64,000 nt of DNA from Sphingomonas sp. OK281 (GTDB taxonomy: Bacteria; Pseudomonadota; Alphaproteobacteria; Sphingomonadales; Sphingomonadaceae). The stretch lies in assembly GCF_900115295.1 (NCBI RefSeq), contig NZ_FOVZ01000012.1:1-64000 (forward strand). The letters run 5' to 3'. Below, piece after piece: positions 51,095-60,823 of the stretch. The position numbers and the translations under genes are program-made. A model generated the notes under the pieces. It was given only the letters and a program-made list of their open reading frames with translations, was not told the DNA's origin and ran no database searches. Numbering within the stretch: position 1 is the first letter of the stretch; each line of letters starts with the position of its first letter.

Positions 51095-52993
51095 TTAGCG
51101 GGCCAGCTCCCATGCGTGCGCGCCCAGCCCCAGCCGGCGTGCAACGACGATGGATCCGGTGCGGGTCAAGTGCTTGCCCTCGACCCACAGAGGCCGTCCC
51201 GCCCATGCGGTCGGGCAGATGCCGTCGCTGCGGCATAGACCGGGGGCAAGCTGTACGACCGGAGTGCCGTCGCGAGCGAAGCGCGCCATCAGCGCCGCCA
51301 ACCAGTCGCTCCCCGCCAGCCGGTTCGCCGGGGTGATCGCGCAATCCGTCGGCGCGCCGGCCAGCAGCAGGTGGTGGACCCGTCGTTCCTGACACTGGCC
51401 GACATCGAACGCCGACTGGGGCGGGGCGGCGACCAGCACCACCCGTTTGCCCATCCGCCGCACCCGTGCCACCATATCGCGCTGCGCCGCCGCCAACTGG
51501 TCTGCATTGGGCGGCTTCAACGATCCGTCGCGGCGCAGCACTCGGACGCCAGGCCAGGTATAACGCAGATACGATCCCGACAACATTACGACCTCGACGG
51601 ACGGGGTATGCGCGAGCCATGACAGCACGCTGTCGCCGAACGCGATGCAGCCGCGCGCCACTGCGACGCTCGCCTGCATGTCGACGGGCGCGAGGCCCGG
51701 CAGCGGTGGACACCCGCCCTTGCTTGCCTGGGCAAAGGCAACGTCTGTCGTCGCCTGCAATCCGGGGACCAGATGCTGCGAGAAACTGTCGCCCCACAGC
51801 AGCAGGCGCGGGGCCGGTCCGGTCCGGCACGCCGGATCGAAGGTGGTCCGGGATCCATCGCACGCCGCGCCGGGCAGGCCGGTCACGGGCTGAAGGTCGA
51901 CGCGCGCGATGGCATTGCCGGTCAGGCGCGGCGCGAGTGCGCCGGTGACGGCGATTATTGCCGATCCGGCGATCAGCGCCGCCCACCACCACCGCGACAG
52001 CGGCAGGCGCAGGCAGGGCCGCTCGACCAGTCCATGCAGTACCGCGCCGACGCCGATCCCAGCGGTGCAAAGCAGGATCGCAACCCATGCGGGCGGCGAA
52101 TTGCCAAGCCAAATCGCGTGCGCGAACGCAATTGGTGGCCAGTGGACCAGATAGATCGCGTAGGACCGATCGCCCAGCCATCCCGCCACCGCTCCGCGCG
52201 GCCCGATCGGGCGCGCGGCTGCCAGCAACCCCGCAGTCGCCGCACAGGCAGGTAATGTCAGCCAGTAGGCCGCCGCCGTCGGAAGCGCCATAAACGGCAC
52301 AGTGAGCACTATCGCCGCCAGGCCCGGGGCGGTGCGATACGCTAAGCGCTGCACTCTTCCGCGTACCGGCATACAGGCGACGAGCGACCCGATCCCAAGT
52401 TCCCACGCCCGCGTGGGCAACAGGTAGAAGGCTGCGCCCGGCGACCACGGATAGAGCCACAGAAACGCCGCGAGGCTGGCCAGCGTAACCGCCGCTACCA
52501 TGGCTGGCCACCAGCGATGGGGCACGAGCAGCAACGTGACGGGCAGCAGCAGGTAATATTGCTCCTCCACCGCCAGCGACCAGAAATGCAGCAACGGCTC
52601 CAACGCGGCCGAGTCGTGGAAGTAATTGATCTGTCGCCACAGCGCGACGTTGGTCGAGAAGGTCAGCGCACCGACCAACTGCTGCCAGAACCGCGCCTGT
52701 GCGGTCGGCGTCAGCAGTAACGCTGCCGCCAGCGTCGTCGCTAGCAGCGTGACGAAGGCGGCGGGCCACAACCGACGGATGCGTCGCTGATAGAAGCGCC
52801 CGATCCGCAACGTTCCTGCATTGCGTTCGCGCACGACATTGCCGGTGATGAGATAGCCCGACACGACGAAGAAAATGTCGACGCCGACGAACCCTGATGG
52901 CGCAATGCCCAACCCAGTGTGGAACAGCACGACGAACAGCACCGCCCAGCCGCGCAGGGCCTGGATATCGTCGCGCCACCCGCTGGCGGTCAC
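51095..52993 (-). CDS. Acyltransferase with SGNH domain (OafA-like)
   Basis: 632 residues from GTG 52993, overlapping the ABC-transporter stop (GTGA). The N-terminal half is the acyltransferase-3 membrane domain (DDIQALRGWAVLFVVLFHTG, GFVGVDIFFVVSGYLIT, WSLAVEEQYYLLLPV, SYAIYLVHWPP) with ten or so spans. The periplasmic C-terminal half is an SGNH domain (LLLWGDSFSQHLVPGL). These OafA/OatA-type enzymes move acetyl groups from the cytoplasm onto polysaccharide. It probably O-acetylates the polymer made by this cluster. Confidence 0.9.
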   Translation of the reverse strand: MTASGWRDDIQALRGWAVLFVVLFHTGLGIAPSGFVGVDIFFVVSGYLITGNVVRERNAGTLRIGRFYQRRIRRLWPAAFVTLLATTLAAALLLTPTAQARFWQQLVGALTFSTNVALWRQINYFHDSAALEPLLHFWSLAVEEQYYLLLPVTLLLVPHRWWPAMVAAVTLASLAAFLWLYPWSPGAAFYLLPTRAWELGIGSLVACMPVRGRVQRLAYRTAPGLAAIVLTVPFMALPTAAAYWLTLPACAATAGLLAAARPIGPRGAVAGWLGDRSYAIYLVHWPPIAFAHAIWLGNSPPAWVAILLCTAGIGVGAVLHGLVERPCLRLPLSRWWWAALIAGSAIIAVTGALAPRLTGNAIARVDLQPVTGLPGAACDGSRTTFDPACRTGPAPRLLLWGDSFSQHLVPGLQATTDVAFAQASKGGCPPLPGLAPVDMQASVAVARGCIAFGDSVLSWLAHTPSVEVVMLSGSYLRYTWPGVRVLRRDGSLKPPNADQLAAAQRDMVARVRRMGKRVVLVAAPPQSAFDVGQCQERRVHHLLLAGAPTDCAITPANRLAGSDWLAALMARFARDGTPVVQLAPGLCRSDGICPTAWAGRPLWVEGKHLTRTGSIVVARRLGLGAHAWELAR

Positions 52994-54768
52994 GACGCTC
53001 CCGCGCCGCCGCCGACGATCGCATCATAACTGCCGCTAGCGACGATCCGACCGGCCTGCAACCGAACGATCCGATCGCATCCGCGCAGCGTCGTCACGCG
53101 GTGCGCAATCGAGATCACGGTCAGGTCGCGCGAGAGCCGGTTGATGGCCGCCATCACCGCCGCCTCGGTCTCGTCGTCCAGTGCGCTGGTTGCCTCGTCG
53201 AGGACAAGCACTGACGCTCGCTTGTACAACGCGCGCGCGATGCCGATCCTCTGACGCTGCCCGCCCGACAGGCGGATGCCGCGTTCGCCGACCAGCGTGT
53301 CGTAGCCTTGCGGCAAAGTCGCTATATGATCGGTCAATTCGGCTCCGCGCGCAGCATCGCGCACCCGGTCCATTTCGATATCGGCCGGGTCACGGCCGAA
53401 GGCGATATTCGCGGCGATGCTGGCATCTGCGAGGAAGATCGCCTGCGGGACATGCGCGATCTGTTGCTGCCATGACGGGCGGGCGGCGGCGTCCAGCACG
53501 CGCCCATCGATCCTTATCATGCCGTCACCTGGTTCAAGCAGGCCCATGATCATATCAGCCAGCGTGCTCTTGCCGCTGCCCGACTTGCCGATCAGTCCGA
53601 TCCGCGTGCCCCGCGGAATCGACAGCATGACGTCGGCCAGCGCCGCCGCCTCGCCGGTCGGATAGTGATATCCCAGTCCATCCAAGACGATCGCGTCGGC
53701 AAAGGGCGGCAGTGGCAACGCTGCGGGTTCCGGCGGAGCGGGCATCTCCAGCATGTCGGCGATGCCGTTCAGAGCGCCGCGATTGCCATAGATCTGCGAC
53801 CAGCTGAAATAGACCTGCTGGATCAGCGGTAGCAGCCTCTGCGCGCCCAATGCCAGCGCGCCCAGCATCGGGAGCGCGGCCACGACACCGCCCGGCTGGG
53901 TGCTGACGTACAACGCCAGCGCGGCGACCAGCACCACCGCGCCGGCCTCCACGACATAGCGCGGGGCGGCGGCAATGAACTGGTTGGTCGCCTGCGCTTC
54001 GCGGAAGCGTGCGTCGATCGCGGCGAACTTGGCCGCGAAGATCCCCTGCGACCTATCGAGCAGCACGTCGCGAATGCCGCCCAACCCTTCCTGCAACGTC
54101 TGAACCCGCTGTTGCAGCGCCGCGGCAATGATGTCGCCGTTTTGATATAGCTTGCGTCGGGTCAGGATGCTGACGGTCGCGTAAAGCGCGACGAAGCAGG
54201 CCGCGGCGATCAGCGATGTCGCCGGGTCTACCCACACTAGCGCCACTAGCACGAATAGCGCGACGATCGCCGCCGTGAGGCCCGCCATGGCCGGCAACAG
54301 GACGTTGCCCAGCACATACTGCACTTTCTCGATGCCGGAGATGGTCTGGCTGGTGTTGCGCTGGACGTGGAAGCTGTACGGCTGATGCAGAGTACGTTCG
54401 TAGATGTGCGTCGCCAGGTCGTGCGCGATCGCGAACACGACATGCTGGCTGGCGCGGGTCAGGAGCAGCCGTAGCGCTCCTGCCGCCACCGCGACCGTGA
54501 CCAGCAGGCCCGCCGATACCGCGACGGTCCCGATACCCATCGCCGCGCCGAACCGCGCCACCGCGCGCACGACCGCGCCATAGCGTCCGCCCTCACCGCC
54601 GGTCACCACGACCAGGAACGGCAGCACCGCGCCGATCGTCGCTAGTTCGGCGAAAGCGCCGACCACCATCAGGGCGATGGTGCCGCCCAGTTGCTGACGG
54701 CGCCGCGCGGACAGATGGACGTAGATGCGTCTTGCCGCGGTCAGTGCGCTGCGGTCGGTTGCGGTCAT
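52990..54768 (-). CDS. ABC transporter, fused permease/ATPase (PglK/MsbA-like)
   Basis: 592 residues: a type I exporter membrane domain with six spans (about 25-310) and an ATPase domain with Walker A IGLIGKSGSGKSTLADMIMG, signature IRLSGGQRQRIGIARAL, Walker B VLVLDEATSAL and H-loop SIAHRV. PglK-like enzymes flip lipid-linked oligosaccharides. No Wzx protein is visible in this window, so this is the candidate flippase for the repeat unit. Export of the RiPP encoded at 28.8-35.3 kb is the other possibility, as that locus has no exporter of its own. Start ATG overlaps the neighbour's stop (ATGA). Confidence 0.85.
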   Translation of the reverse strand: MTATDRSALTAARRIYVHLSARRRQQLGGTIALMVVGAFAELATIGAVLPFLVVVTGGEGGRYGAVVRAVARFGAAMGIGTVAVSAGLLVTVAVAAGALRLLLTRASQHVVFAIAHDLATHIYERTLHQPYSFHVQRNTSQTISGIEKVQYVLGNVLLPAMAGLTAAIVALFVLVALVWVDPATSLIAAACFVALYATVSILTRRKLYQNGDIIAAALQQRVQTLQEGLGGIRDVLLDRSQGIFAAKFAAIDARFREAQATNQFIAAAPRYVVEAGAVVLVAALALYVSTQPGGVVAALPMLGALALGAQRLLPLIQQVYFSWSQIYGNRGALNGIADMLEMPAPPEPAALPLPPFADAIVLDGLGYHYPTGEAAALADVMLSIPRGTRIGLIGKSGSGKSTLADMIMGLLEPGDGMIRIDGRVLDAAARPSWQQQIAHVPQAIFLADASIAANIAFGRDPADIEMDRVRDAARGAELTDHIATLPQGYDTLVGERGIRLSGGQRQRIGIARALYKRASVLVLDEATSALDDETEAAVMAAINRLSRDLTVISIAHRVTTLRGCDRIVRLQAGRIVASGSYDAIVGGGAGAS

Positions 54769-55925
54769 GCGCGGATCAGCTGCACATCGGCGATCGTCGC
54801 GTTGACGACTCCGGTGTCACCGGGCGTTGCAACGACGCGCAGCCACGCCGCGCCGCATCTCGCCGGGATGGTCGCGTCCACCGCATCACCGCCGGCCGGC
54901 AGTGCCACCAACGGCGACTCGTCATGCGCACACGACAGGCGGACCTCGATGTCGCCCGTCGCTCGCGCCGACAGGCGGTAGCGGCCTGCTCCGGGCACCA
55001 GTTGCTGGGCGGCCGTCGCCGGCGTTTCGCCACGATAGGCGACTGTCAGTCCGTCACGGCCGGTCTGCGCTTGCATGCCGGCCACGTCCGGCGCGCTCCA
55101 ATCGAAGGGCGTATCGGCAAGTGGGCGTCGGAACATCGGGTCGTGGACCGGCCCTGCCTCGCGCGCCGTGGTGGGGCGGGCAGCCTGCCATAGCGTCTCC
55201 GCTTCGGCGTACGCCCCAGCACGAACCGCCGCCAGCACCACTACGCGTCGTTCGCGAGCGCGCGACGCAGGATCGGCTGGCGGGGGTAGCGAGGCGAGTA
55301 GGTGCACCAGCAGGACCGGGTCAACATTTGCCGTAGCTTGCATCGCGAAGAATGATTCACGCCAGTCGGGATCGCGGGCCAACGCCGCACGCACTGGCTC
55401 GCGCATTTCAGGTGATGCCGCCATCGCCGAGACCAGCGCGAAGATCGCTGGACGTGTACCGGGCCGTAGGCGCAGCGCCGGGCCGACTTCCGCCAGCGCG
55501 GCGTTGCCCTGTCCGGTGCGGACATAATGGTCGAGCAGCCAATAGCGGGCGATCCCGGCGCGCGGATCGCGGGCGCGGGCCGCCTCCATCAACGCCTGCG
55601 CCCGGTCGGCCGCGCCGTCGGCGCTGGCCGCCAGTCCGGCGAGGATCAGCGGTGCGGCGTCGCGCGGCGCGCGTCGCAGCGCGGCGGCGGTCTGCGCGCG
55701 CGCGACGGCATCCACAGTGCCGCCTGCCTGTACGATGCGCATCTGTGCCGCATTGGCCAGCGCAGCCGCCCCAGCCGGCGCGAACACCAACGCCAACCGG
55801 GGCCGGTCTTCCGCCAACAGCGCCAGCGCCGTTGCTCGCACCGTCGCCCAACCGAGCAGCAGGAGTCCGAGCACGATCGCAATCCGCATCCTCGTGGTAC
55901 GCACCACGGGCGCGGCATCGCTCAC
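54765..55925 (-). CDS. Membrane-anchored TPR-like protein of the polysaccharide cluster
   Basis: 386 residues from GTG 55925 (GTGA overlap with the co-polymerase gene). One membrane span near the N-terminus (MRIAIVLGLLLLGWATVRATALALL), then a long Ala-rich helical part with TPR-like repeats (DPRAGIARYWLLDHYVRTGQGNAALAEVGPALRLRP), and from about 290 a beta domain like a carbohydrate-binding module (GAGRYRLSARATGDIEVRLSC). Probably periplasmic. Similar proteins occur in sphingomonad exopolysaccharide loci, but I know of no assigned role; it may be a scaffold linking export proteins and polymer. Confidence 0.6.
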   Translation of the reverse strand: MSDAAPVVRTTRMRIAIVLGLLLLGWATVRATALALLAEDRPRLALVFAPAGAAALANAAQMRIVQAGGTVDAVARAQTAAALRRAPRDAAPLILAGLAASADGAADRAQALMEAARARDPRAGIARYWLLDHYVRTGQGNAALAEVGPALRLRPGTRPAIFALVSAMAASPEMREPVRAALARDPDWRESFFAMQATANVDPVLLVHLLASLPPPADPASRARERRVVVLAAVRAGAYAEAETLWQAARPTTAREAGPVHDPMFRRPLADTPFDWSAPDVAGMQAQTGRDGLTVAYRGETPATAAQQLVPGAGRYRLSARATGDIEVRLSCAHDESPLVALPAGGDAVDATIPARCGAAWLRVVATPGDTGVVNATIADVQLIRA

Positions 55926-58165
55926 GGTGCGATGTCCAGCATCGGCGTCTTCGACCCTTCGCCATAGGTCGCTCCGTAGCCGTAGCCATAGCCGTAACCG
56001 TCGCCATACCCGGCGGCCTTGGGATTATACTTCGTCAGCGTCACTCCGACGATGCGCGTGCCCGACGCGACCAGCCGGCTGAGAGCGCCAAGCGCGATCG
56101 CGCGGCGGATCGATCCCGCCTCGATCACCATCACCGTCGCTTCGCAGATCGATCCCAAGACCGGTGCATCGGCCAGCCCCAGCACCGGCGGCGCATCGAC
56201 CACCACCACGCCGAACCGGTCGACCGCATCGTGCAGGATCGCGCGGATCCGACTGGTCGCCAGCAATTCGGCCGGGTTGGGCGGCACCGTGCCGCTGGGC
56301 AGCAGGTACAGGTTTGGCGTGTTGGTCTGCACCACATGACCGGCGATGCTCTCGTTGCTGATGAGCAGTCGCGACAAGCCTATGTCGCTGCCCGTCTTCG
56401 CCATGAAAGACGGTTTGCGCAGGTCGGCGTCGATCAGCAACACCTGTACCCCGGTTCGTGCAAGGTTCTGCGCCAGCGCCAGCGAAGTGCTTGATTTACC
56501 TTCCGCAGCGCGCGAACTCGTCACCAGCAGCGAACGCGGCAGGCTGCCGCTGTCGGTGAACTGCAGCGCGGTCATGATGGAATAGTAGGCTTCGGCAACC
56601 GACGAACGCGGCGAAGCCAATTCGTCGCGGATCGTCTTGCCCTTCGCCAGTTTCGGTACGACGCCCAGTAGCGGCAGGTTGAGCTTGGCCGCGACGTCCT
56701 CCGGCGTCTTGATCGTATCGTCGATGAATTCGATCACGAAGGCGATGCCGAGGCCCAAGACAAGCCCGGCGATCAGTCCGACCGCCAGATTGCGGATGGG
56801 GCTGGGCCGGAAAGGGCTGGCGGGCTGGATAGCCGCGTCGACGACCCCGGCCTGACTTTCGCCCAGACCACCGGCCACGCCCACTTCCTTGAAGCGCTGT
56901 AGCAGCGCGTCGTACAAAGTGCGGTTCGTCTCCACCTCGCGTTGCAGGATGGTGTATCCAATGCCTCGCCCGCGCAGGTCGAGGACGTTCGAGCGCAACG
57001 CGCTCACCTGTCCGCGCAACTCCGCCTCTCGTCCCAGCGCCGCCAGATAGGCGGAACGTAGCGACGACGACACTTCGCCCGTCTCGCGCCGCAGCGAGAT
57101 GTCGATTTCCTGGATCCTGTTTCGCAGCGCCACCATGTCGGGGAAATCGGGTTTGAACGTGGCTAGCCGTTCGCGATAATCCGCTTCCAGCTTGGCACGT
57201 TCTGCACGCAGCGCCTGGACGGTCGGGTTAAGCAGCGCGTCGCTGGACGACCCGTTCGTCGCCGCCTGACGATAGCGTTGTTCGGCGGAGATGCGCTCGC
57301 CGATCGCCGACGACAACACGCCGTTGATCGCGACCAGCGATTGTGAACTCAGCGAATCGCCCGTCGCCGAGGTCGGCCCGTCACCGCCACCCCGCGCGCC
57401 GCCCTGTCCGCCACTGTCGAGCTGCACTATGCCCTTCTGCTGGGCATAGGCGACCAGTTCGCGCTCGCTCGCCTCGAGCCGCTGCTTGGTCGCGTTCAGC
57501 CGGTTCTGCAGGAAGTTGCGGGCATAGGCGGTCGCCTCGAATCGTCGATCGGCGTTGGCCGCCATGAACCCGGTCGTAAACCCGTTGACGATCAGTGTCG
57601 CGCGAGCCGGATCGGGATCGGTATAGCTTAGCTGCACCAGGTTGCTGCCCCGGACCGGCGTGACGTCGAGATTGGCCGTCAATCGACCGACCGCTGCCCT
57701 TGTGCGCTTCGCCGGATCGGGGGCGGTTCCGGCAAATGCCGGATCGCTGGCCAACTTCAGTGCAGTCGCCACCCGTTCAGCGAGTGAGCGGCTGCGCAGC
57801 AGGCCGTATTGCGTCTGCAGAAATTGGTCCTCGCTGCGAAGCTTGGGCATGACGCCTCGGTTATTGCCCATCACCTCCAGCGGGGTAGTGTTGATCTCCA
57901 GCGTGGCGGACGCGCGATAGATGCGGGTGGACAGCATCGTGACCGCTACGGCCGTGGCGATGCCGAGCAACACTGTGCCAAGGATGAGCCATTTCCATTT
58001 GACGACTACGCGCAGAAGGTCGGCGAGATCGAACTGAGGGATCACGCGCGGTTTGGCGTCGGTGCGAGTTATAGTCACCACGGGCCGTCCCAGCGTTGCT
58101 GGATTGCCCCCATCAGTCATCCGACTGGGCAGCGTGCTCCCGCCGCGATCATCGTTCTCGGCCAT
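55922..58165 (-). CDS. Wzc/GumC-type polysaccharide co-polymerase with BY-kinase domain
   Basis: 747 residues from ATG 58165. Wzz domain with the first span (DLADLLRVVVKWKWLILGTVLLGIATAVAV), a long periplasmic coiled coil, the second span (LAVGLIAGLVLGLGIAFVIEFIDDTIK) and a cytoplasmic tyrosine kinase: Walker A RAAEGKSSTSLALAQNLA (about residue 550), Walker A' VLLIDADLRKP and Walker B-like VVVDAPPV. The tail is tyrosine-rich (YGDGYGYGYGYGATYG), the cluster that such kinases autophosphorylate to cycle oligomer state and control chain length. It is coupled to the TPR-like gene downstream (GTGA). Confidence 0.9.
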   Translation of the reverse strand: MAENDDRGGSTLPSRMTDGGNPATLGRPVVTITRTDAKPRVIPQFDLADLLRVVVKWKWLILGTVLLGIATAVAVTMLSTRIYRASATLEINTTPLEVMGNNRGVMPKLRSEDQFLQTQYGLLRSRSLAERVATALKLASDPAFAGTAPDPAKRTRAAVGRLTANLDVTPVRGSNLVQLSYTDPDPARATLIVNGFTTGFMAANADRRFEATAYARNFLQNRLNATKQRLEASERELVAYAQQKGIVQLDSGGQGGARGGGDGPTSATGDSLSSQSLVAINGVLSSAIGERISAEQRYRQAATNGSSSDALLNPTVQALRAERAKLEADYRERLATFKPDFPDMVALRNRIQEIDISLRRETGEVSSSLRSAYLAALGREAELRGQVSALRSNVLDLRGRGIGYTILQREVETNRTLYDALLQRFKEVGVAGGLGESQAGVVDAAIQPASPFRPSPIRNLAVGLIAGLVLGLGIAFVIEFIDDTIKTPEDVAAKLNLPLLGVVPKLAKGKTIRDELASPRSSVAEAYYSIMTALQFTDSGSLPRSLLVTSSRAAEGKSSTSLALAQNLARTGVQVLLIDADLRKPSFMAKTGSDIGLSRLLISNESIAGHVVQTNTPNLYLLPSGTVPPNPAELLATSRIRAILHDAVDRFGVVVVDAPPVLGLADAPVLGSICEATVMVIEAGSIRRAIALGALSRLVASGTRIVGVTLTKYNPKAAGYGDGYGYGYGYGATYGEGSKTPMLDIAP

Positions 58166-58230
58166 TTCCGCCACCCTCTTCCCGCAGGGCGGTCCCCCGC
58201 CCATCGCTGGCCGTTGCCCTTTACGACTGC

Positions 58231-59565
58231 CTAGCTCAAATCAAAGGTCGCCGACAACTGCCGCGAGGGGCGGGAACGATGATGTTTCTTCGCCACAGCC
58301 GGCGGTTGCCCGGTGGCAAGCGCGGCGGCGAAGGCGGCGACCGTGGCAAGCGCGGCGGTGCGAAGCGGATAGTCCACGACGCTGTGGACCAAGACTATCG
58401 CCACTACCATTAGCGCGGCGCGCACGACCGGATTGCCCGCCCATCCGGTGCGTACCCGCAAGCCCCACCATCCCCATGCCGCGCCGATCAAAAGCAGGCC
58501 GACCAAACCGTGATCGAGGAGCAGTTCGGCATAGTCGGAGTGCGCGTGGTTGACGAACGCAGGTGAGGCAAGCGCCGCATCGGTATACGCCGGATATATC
58601 GTAGGAAAGCTGCCCCCTCCCGCCCCGAACGGCAGATGGTCGATTGCGGCGGCGAAAGTGCGCGGTATCGTAACGCCGCGCCTTTGTTCAGCGCCTGCAA
58701 CGACATCCGACGACCCTTGCCAAAACGCGCAGATGCTTGCCGCCGACACAAGGAGCACGGCTGCGACCAATGACCATCGCGTTGCTTGCCGCGTTAAGTG
58801 GCCTCTTATGGCGCGGATCAACATGGGCGTCAGCACGACTGCCAGCAGTAGCAGGCCAGCATCGGATCCGGTCAGGATCACGCCGCCCGCCAGCACCGCC
58901 ACGCCTAAAAACGCCAGGGCGCTACGCCGGGGCCCATGGTGCTCGATCGACGCGCCAAGCATCGCGATCGCACAGAGCAGGAACGTAGCTAGGTGATTGC
59001 GGTTGGCAAACGGCCCGACCGCCTTCCCGGGATTTGTCAGGTTGTAAGGGTAGAACACGGACCCGGCTCCGGCGAGGACCTGCACCACGCCCAGCAACGC
59101 GGCGCCGATAGCAAGAGTGACCAGCGTTCCGATTGCGATCCGGCGTGCCCGTTCGGTCGTTACAAGCGTCAGGGTCGCCATGGCTGCGGGTGGCAGCAGG
59201 GCGAGCATCGAGGCAATGGTTGCGTCAGGTGCCAGCGACAATGGCTCCCAGCCGGGTATCGATCCAGCTGCTGCGAACACTCCGACAACGACGCCACGAC
59301 CTGGTAGGCGCGTCCAGATTTCGGGAGGGAGTGGCAGGGATTGCAGCAGAAACCACGCCCCGAATAACGCCAATCCCATCACCAGCGCTCGGGCTGCGGG
59401 GACCAAAGGCAGGCGTCGTGTTACACCTACGTAGCCGAGGATGAGGATCGCAGCCAACTGCAAGAAACCGTTAGCTATCGCCCCCGCGGCACTGGCACCA
59501 CCCAGCAATACGCATAGCGTCAGAAAAATGGCGGGCAGGCCATCCTGCGGCTTCACCCGCGTCAA
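58231..59565 (-). CDS. O-antigen-ligase-family membrane protein (Wzy/WaaL-like)
   Basis: 444 residues, eleven or so membrane spans. The Wzy_C region is visible: NPGKAVGPFANRNHLATFLLC and, after further spans, FGAGGGSFPTIYPAY...FVNHAHSDYAELLLDHGLVGLLL, with the HxHSDY motif of the periplasmic loop. The start is uncertain: TTG 59565 or GTG 59556, both with weak ribosome sites. Such proteins polymerise lipid-linked repeats or ligate polymer to an acceptor. An EpsG-like candidate polymerase is also present (42981-44042). Confidence 0.85.
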   Translation of the reverse strand: MTRVKPQDGLPAIFLTLCVLLGGASAAGAIANGFLQLAAILILGYVGVTRRLPLVPAARALVMGLALFGAWFLLQSLPLPPEIWTRLPGRGVVVGVFAAAGSIPGWEPLSLAPDATIASMLALLPPAAMATLTLVTTERARRIAIGTLVTLAIGAALLGVVQVLAGAGSVFYPYNLTNPGKAVGPFANRNHLATFLLCAIAMLGASIEHHGPRRSALAFLGVAVLAGGVILTGSDAGLLLLAVVLTPMLIRAIRGHLTRQATRWSLVAAVLLVSAASICAFWQGSSDVVAGAEQRRGVTIPRTFAAAIDHLPFGAGGGSFPTIYPAYTDAALASPAFVNHAHSDYAELLLDHGLVGLLLIGAAWGWWGLRVRTGWAGNPVVRAALMVVAIVLVHSVVDYPLRTAALATVAAFAAALATGQPPAVAKKHHRSRPSRQLSATFDLS

Positions 59566-59591
59566 TCCCTATTACAACCGGCGTGGTCAGC

Positions 59592-59912
59592 TTATGGACT
59601 GGAGGGGGCGCCACTCTTGCCGCTGACGGCTGCCACGACACCGAGCGACGCGGCGGCGATCGCGCCTAATAAGACCGGCCAACTGCGACTGAAATATCCA
59701 CCTTGGGTATCACCTGTCACCGAGCAGGCAATGGGGGTTCCATCGGCCGCGCGGCACTGGTTGCCCGACCGGGGCTGCTCGTCCGCCGGAATAGCCAGTG
59801 CCGTACGGTTCGTCGCTATACCAGCAACAGCACCGGGCGCTGCCGTGGCGGCCGATGCCTGACCGACCAGTGCCATCGCCGCGATCATCGAGATCTTCAT
59901 CTTGCTTGCCAT
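59592..59912 (-). CDS. Small exported protein with C-terminal membrane anchor
   Basis: 106 residues from ATG 59912 (GGGAG upstream). The N-terminus is a signal peptide (MKISMIAAMALVGQASAATAAPG), the middle holds two cysteines (NQCRAADGTPIACSV) and the C-terminus a membrane span (WPVLLGAIAAASLGVVAAVSG) followed by a Ser/Pro-rich end. Small proteins of this kind are found in exopolysaccharide loci of sphingomonads between the export and polymerase genes. No function is known to me. It lies 26 bases from the ligase-like gene on the same strand. Confidence 0.6.
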   Translation of the reverse strand: MASKMKISMIAAMALVGQASAATAAPGAVAGIATNRTALAIPADEQPRSGNQCRAADGTPIACSVTGDTQGGYFSRSWPVLLGAIAAASLGVVAAVSGKSGAPSSP

Positions 59913-60061
59913 GACCCACTCCCTTATGCCTTCCGGCACTGGAGACCTCCAGCTCGCCGTGGCACATGAACTCCGTCAAGAATCAGCCGCGTGGATGGTT
60001 CCCTGTCGGTTTGAATGAACCTAACGTATCCGCCGTTATCGCGCAATGCCAGCCGCCGGGA

Positions 60062-60754
60062 TCAGAACGGGCGGAAAATCGAGACGAACGGCAGCGATTG
60101 CAGCACCGATTTCATCGCTGCGCTTGTTCGCGAACCATCGACGACGATAACATCCTCTGCATAGATCGTCGGATCGGGTTCTTCGCCCTTTCGGATCGTC
60201 GACAGGTCGAACGCGGCCGCCATCCTTTGTCCGTTGACGCGCCGAAACACGACTACGCGGCGAGAGTTGGCACCCTCCGCCGTGCCGCGCGCCATGGCGA
60301 TTGCAGTAATAAGCGTGCTGCCCGCCTGCACCGGATACAGACCGGGCTGCGTTACCGAACCATCAACCGTGATCGTCTTCTGGACGGCGCTCTTGAGCGA
60401 CACCGCCACCTGCGGATCGTTCAGATACCGGGTGCCCAGTTGGCGTTTCAGATCAGCTTCCAGTTCGCTAGTCGTACGCCCCGCTGCAGGCACAAGCCCC
60501 AGCAACGGCAAGTTGACTCGTCCCGCCGTGTCGATCGTCTGGTCGCCAGACATGCTGTCGACCCGAAACACACGGATCGACACCACGTCACCGCTTCCCA
60601 TCCGGTAGTCTGTGGTCAAGGTCGGTAGCGGGGCGGCGTCGGGTGCAACGAAACCCGCCGGATTGTACGGGATATCCCCGCCTCGCTGGCCCGCGCAGCC
60701 AGCCAGCATGAGGATCGTCGTACCGGTTCCTAACCATCTCAAGCCCATGGACAT
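60062..60754 (-). CDS. Polysaccharide export lipoprotein (Wza-type outer-membrane channel)
   Basis: 230 residues from ATG 60754, which has GGAGGA seven bases upstream. The signal peptide ends in the lipobox LAGC (Cys20), so it is a lipoprotein. Then the Poly_export domain YRMGSGDVVSIRVFRVDSMSGDQTIDTAGRVNLPLLGLV and a SLBB domain (QKTITVDGSVTQPGLYPVQAGSTLITAIAMA). It is shorter than Wza of E. coli (about 360 residues) and lacks its C-terminal helix, as in many alphaproteobacteria. With the Wzc-type protein it forms the envelope channel for the polymer. Confidence 0.9.
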   Translation of the reverse strand: MSMGLRWLGTGTTILMLAGCAGQRGGDIPYNPAGFVAPDAAPLPTLTTDYRMGSGDVVSIRVFRVDSMSGDQTIDTAGRVNLPLLGLVPAAGRTTSELEADLKRQLGTRYLNDPQVAVSLKSAVQKTITVDGSVTQPGLYPVQAGSTLITAIAMARGTAEGANSRRVVVFRRVNGQRMAAAFDLSTIRKGEEPDPTIYAEDVIVVDGSRTSAAMKSVLQSLPFVSIFRPF

Positions 60755-60823
60755 CCGTGATTCCTCCGCATTGGCTGCATCTACCATGGCATCACCAAGG
60801 TTGCCCGTCAGGCGATATGGCCG

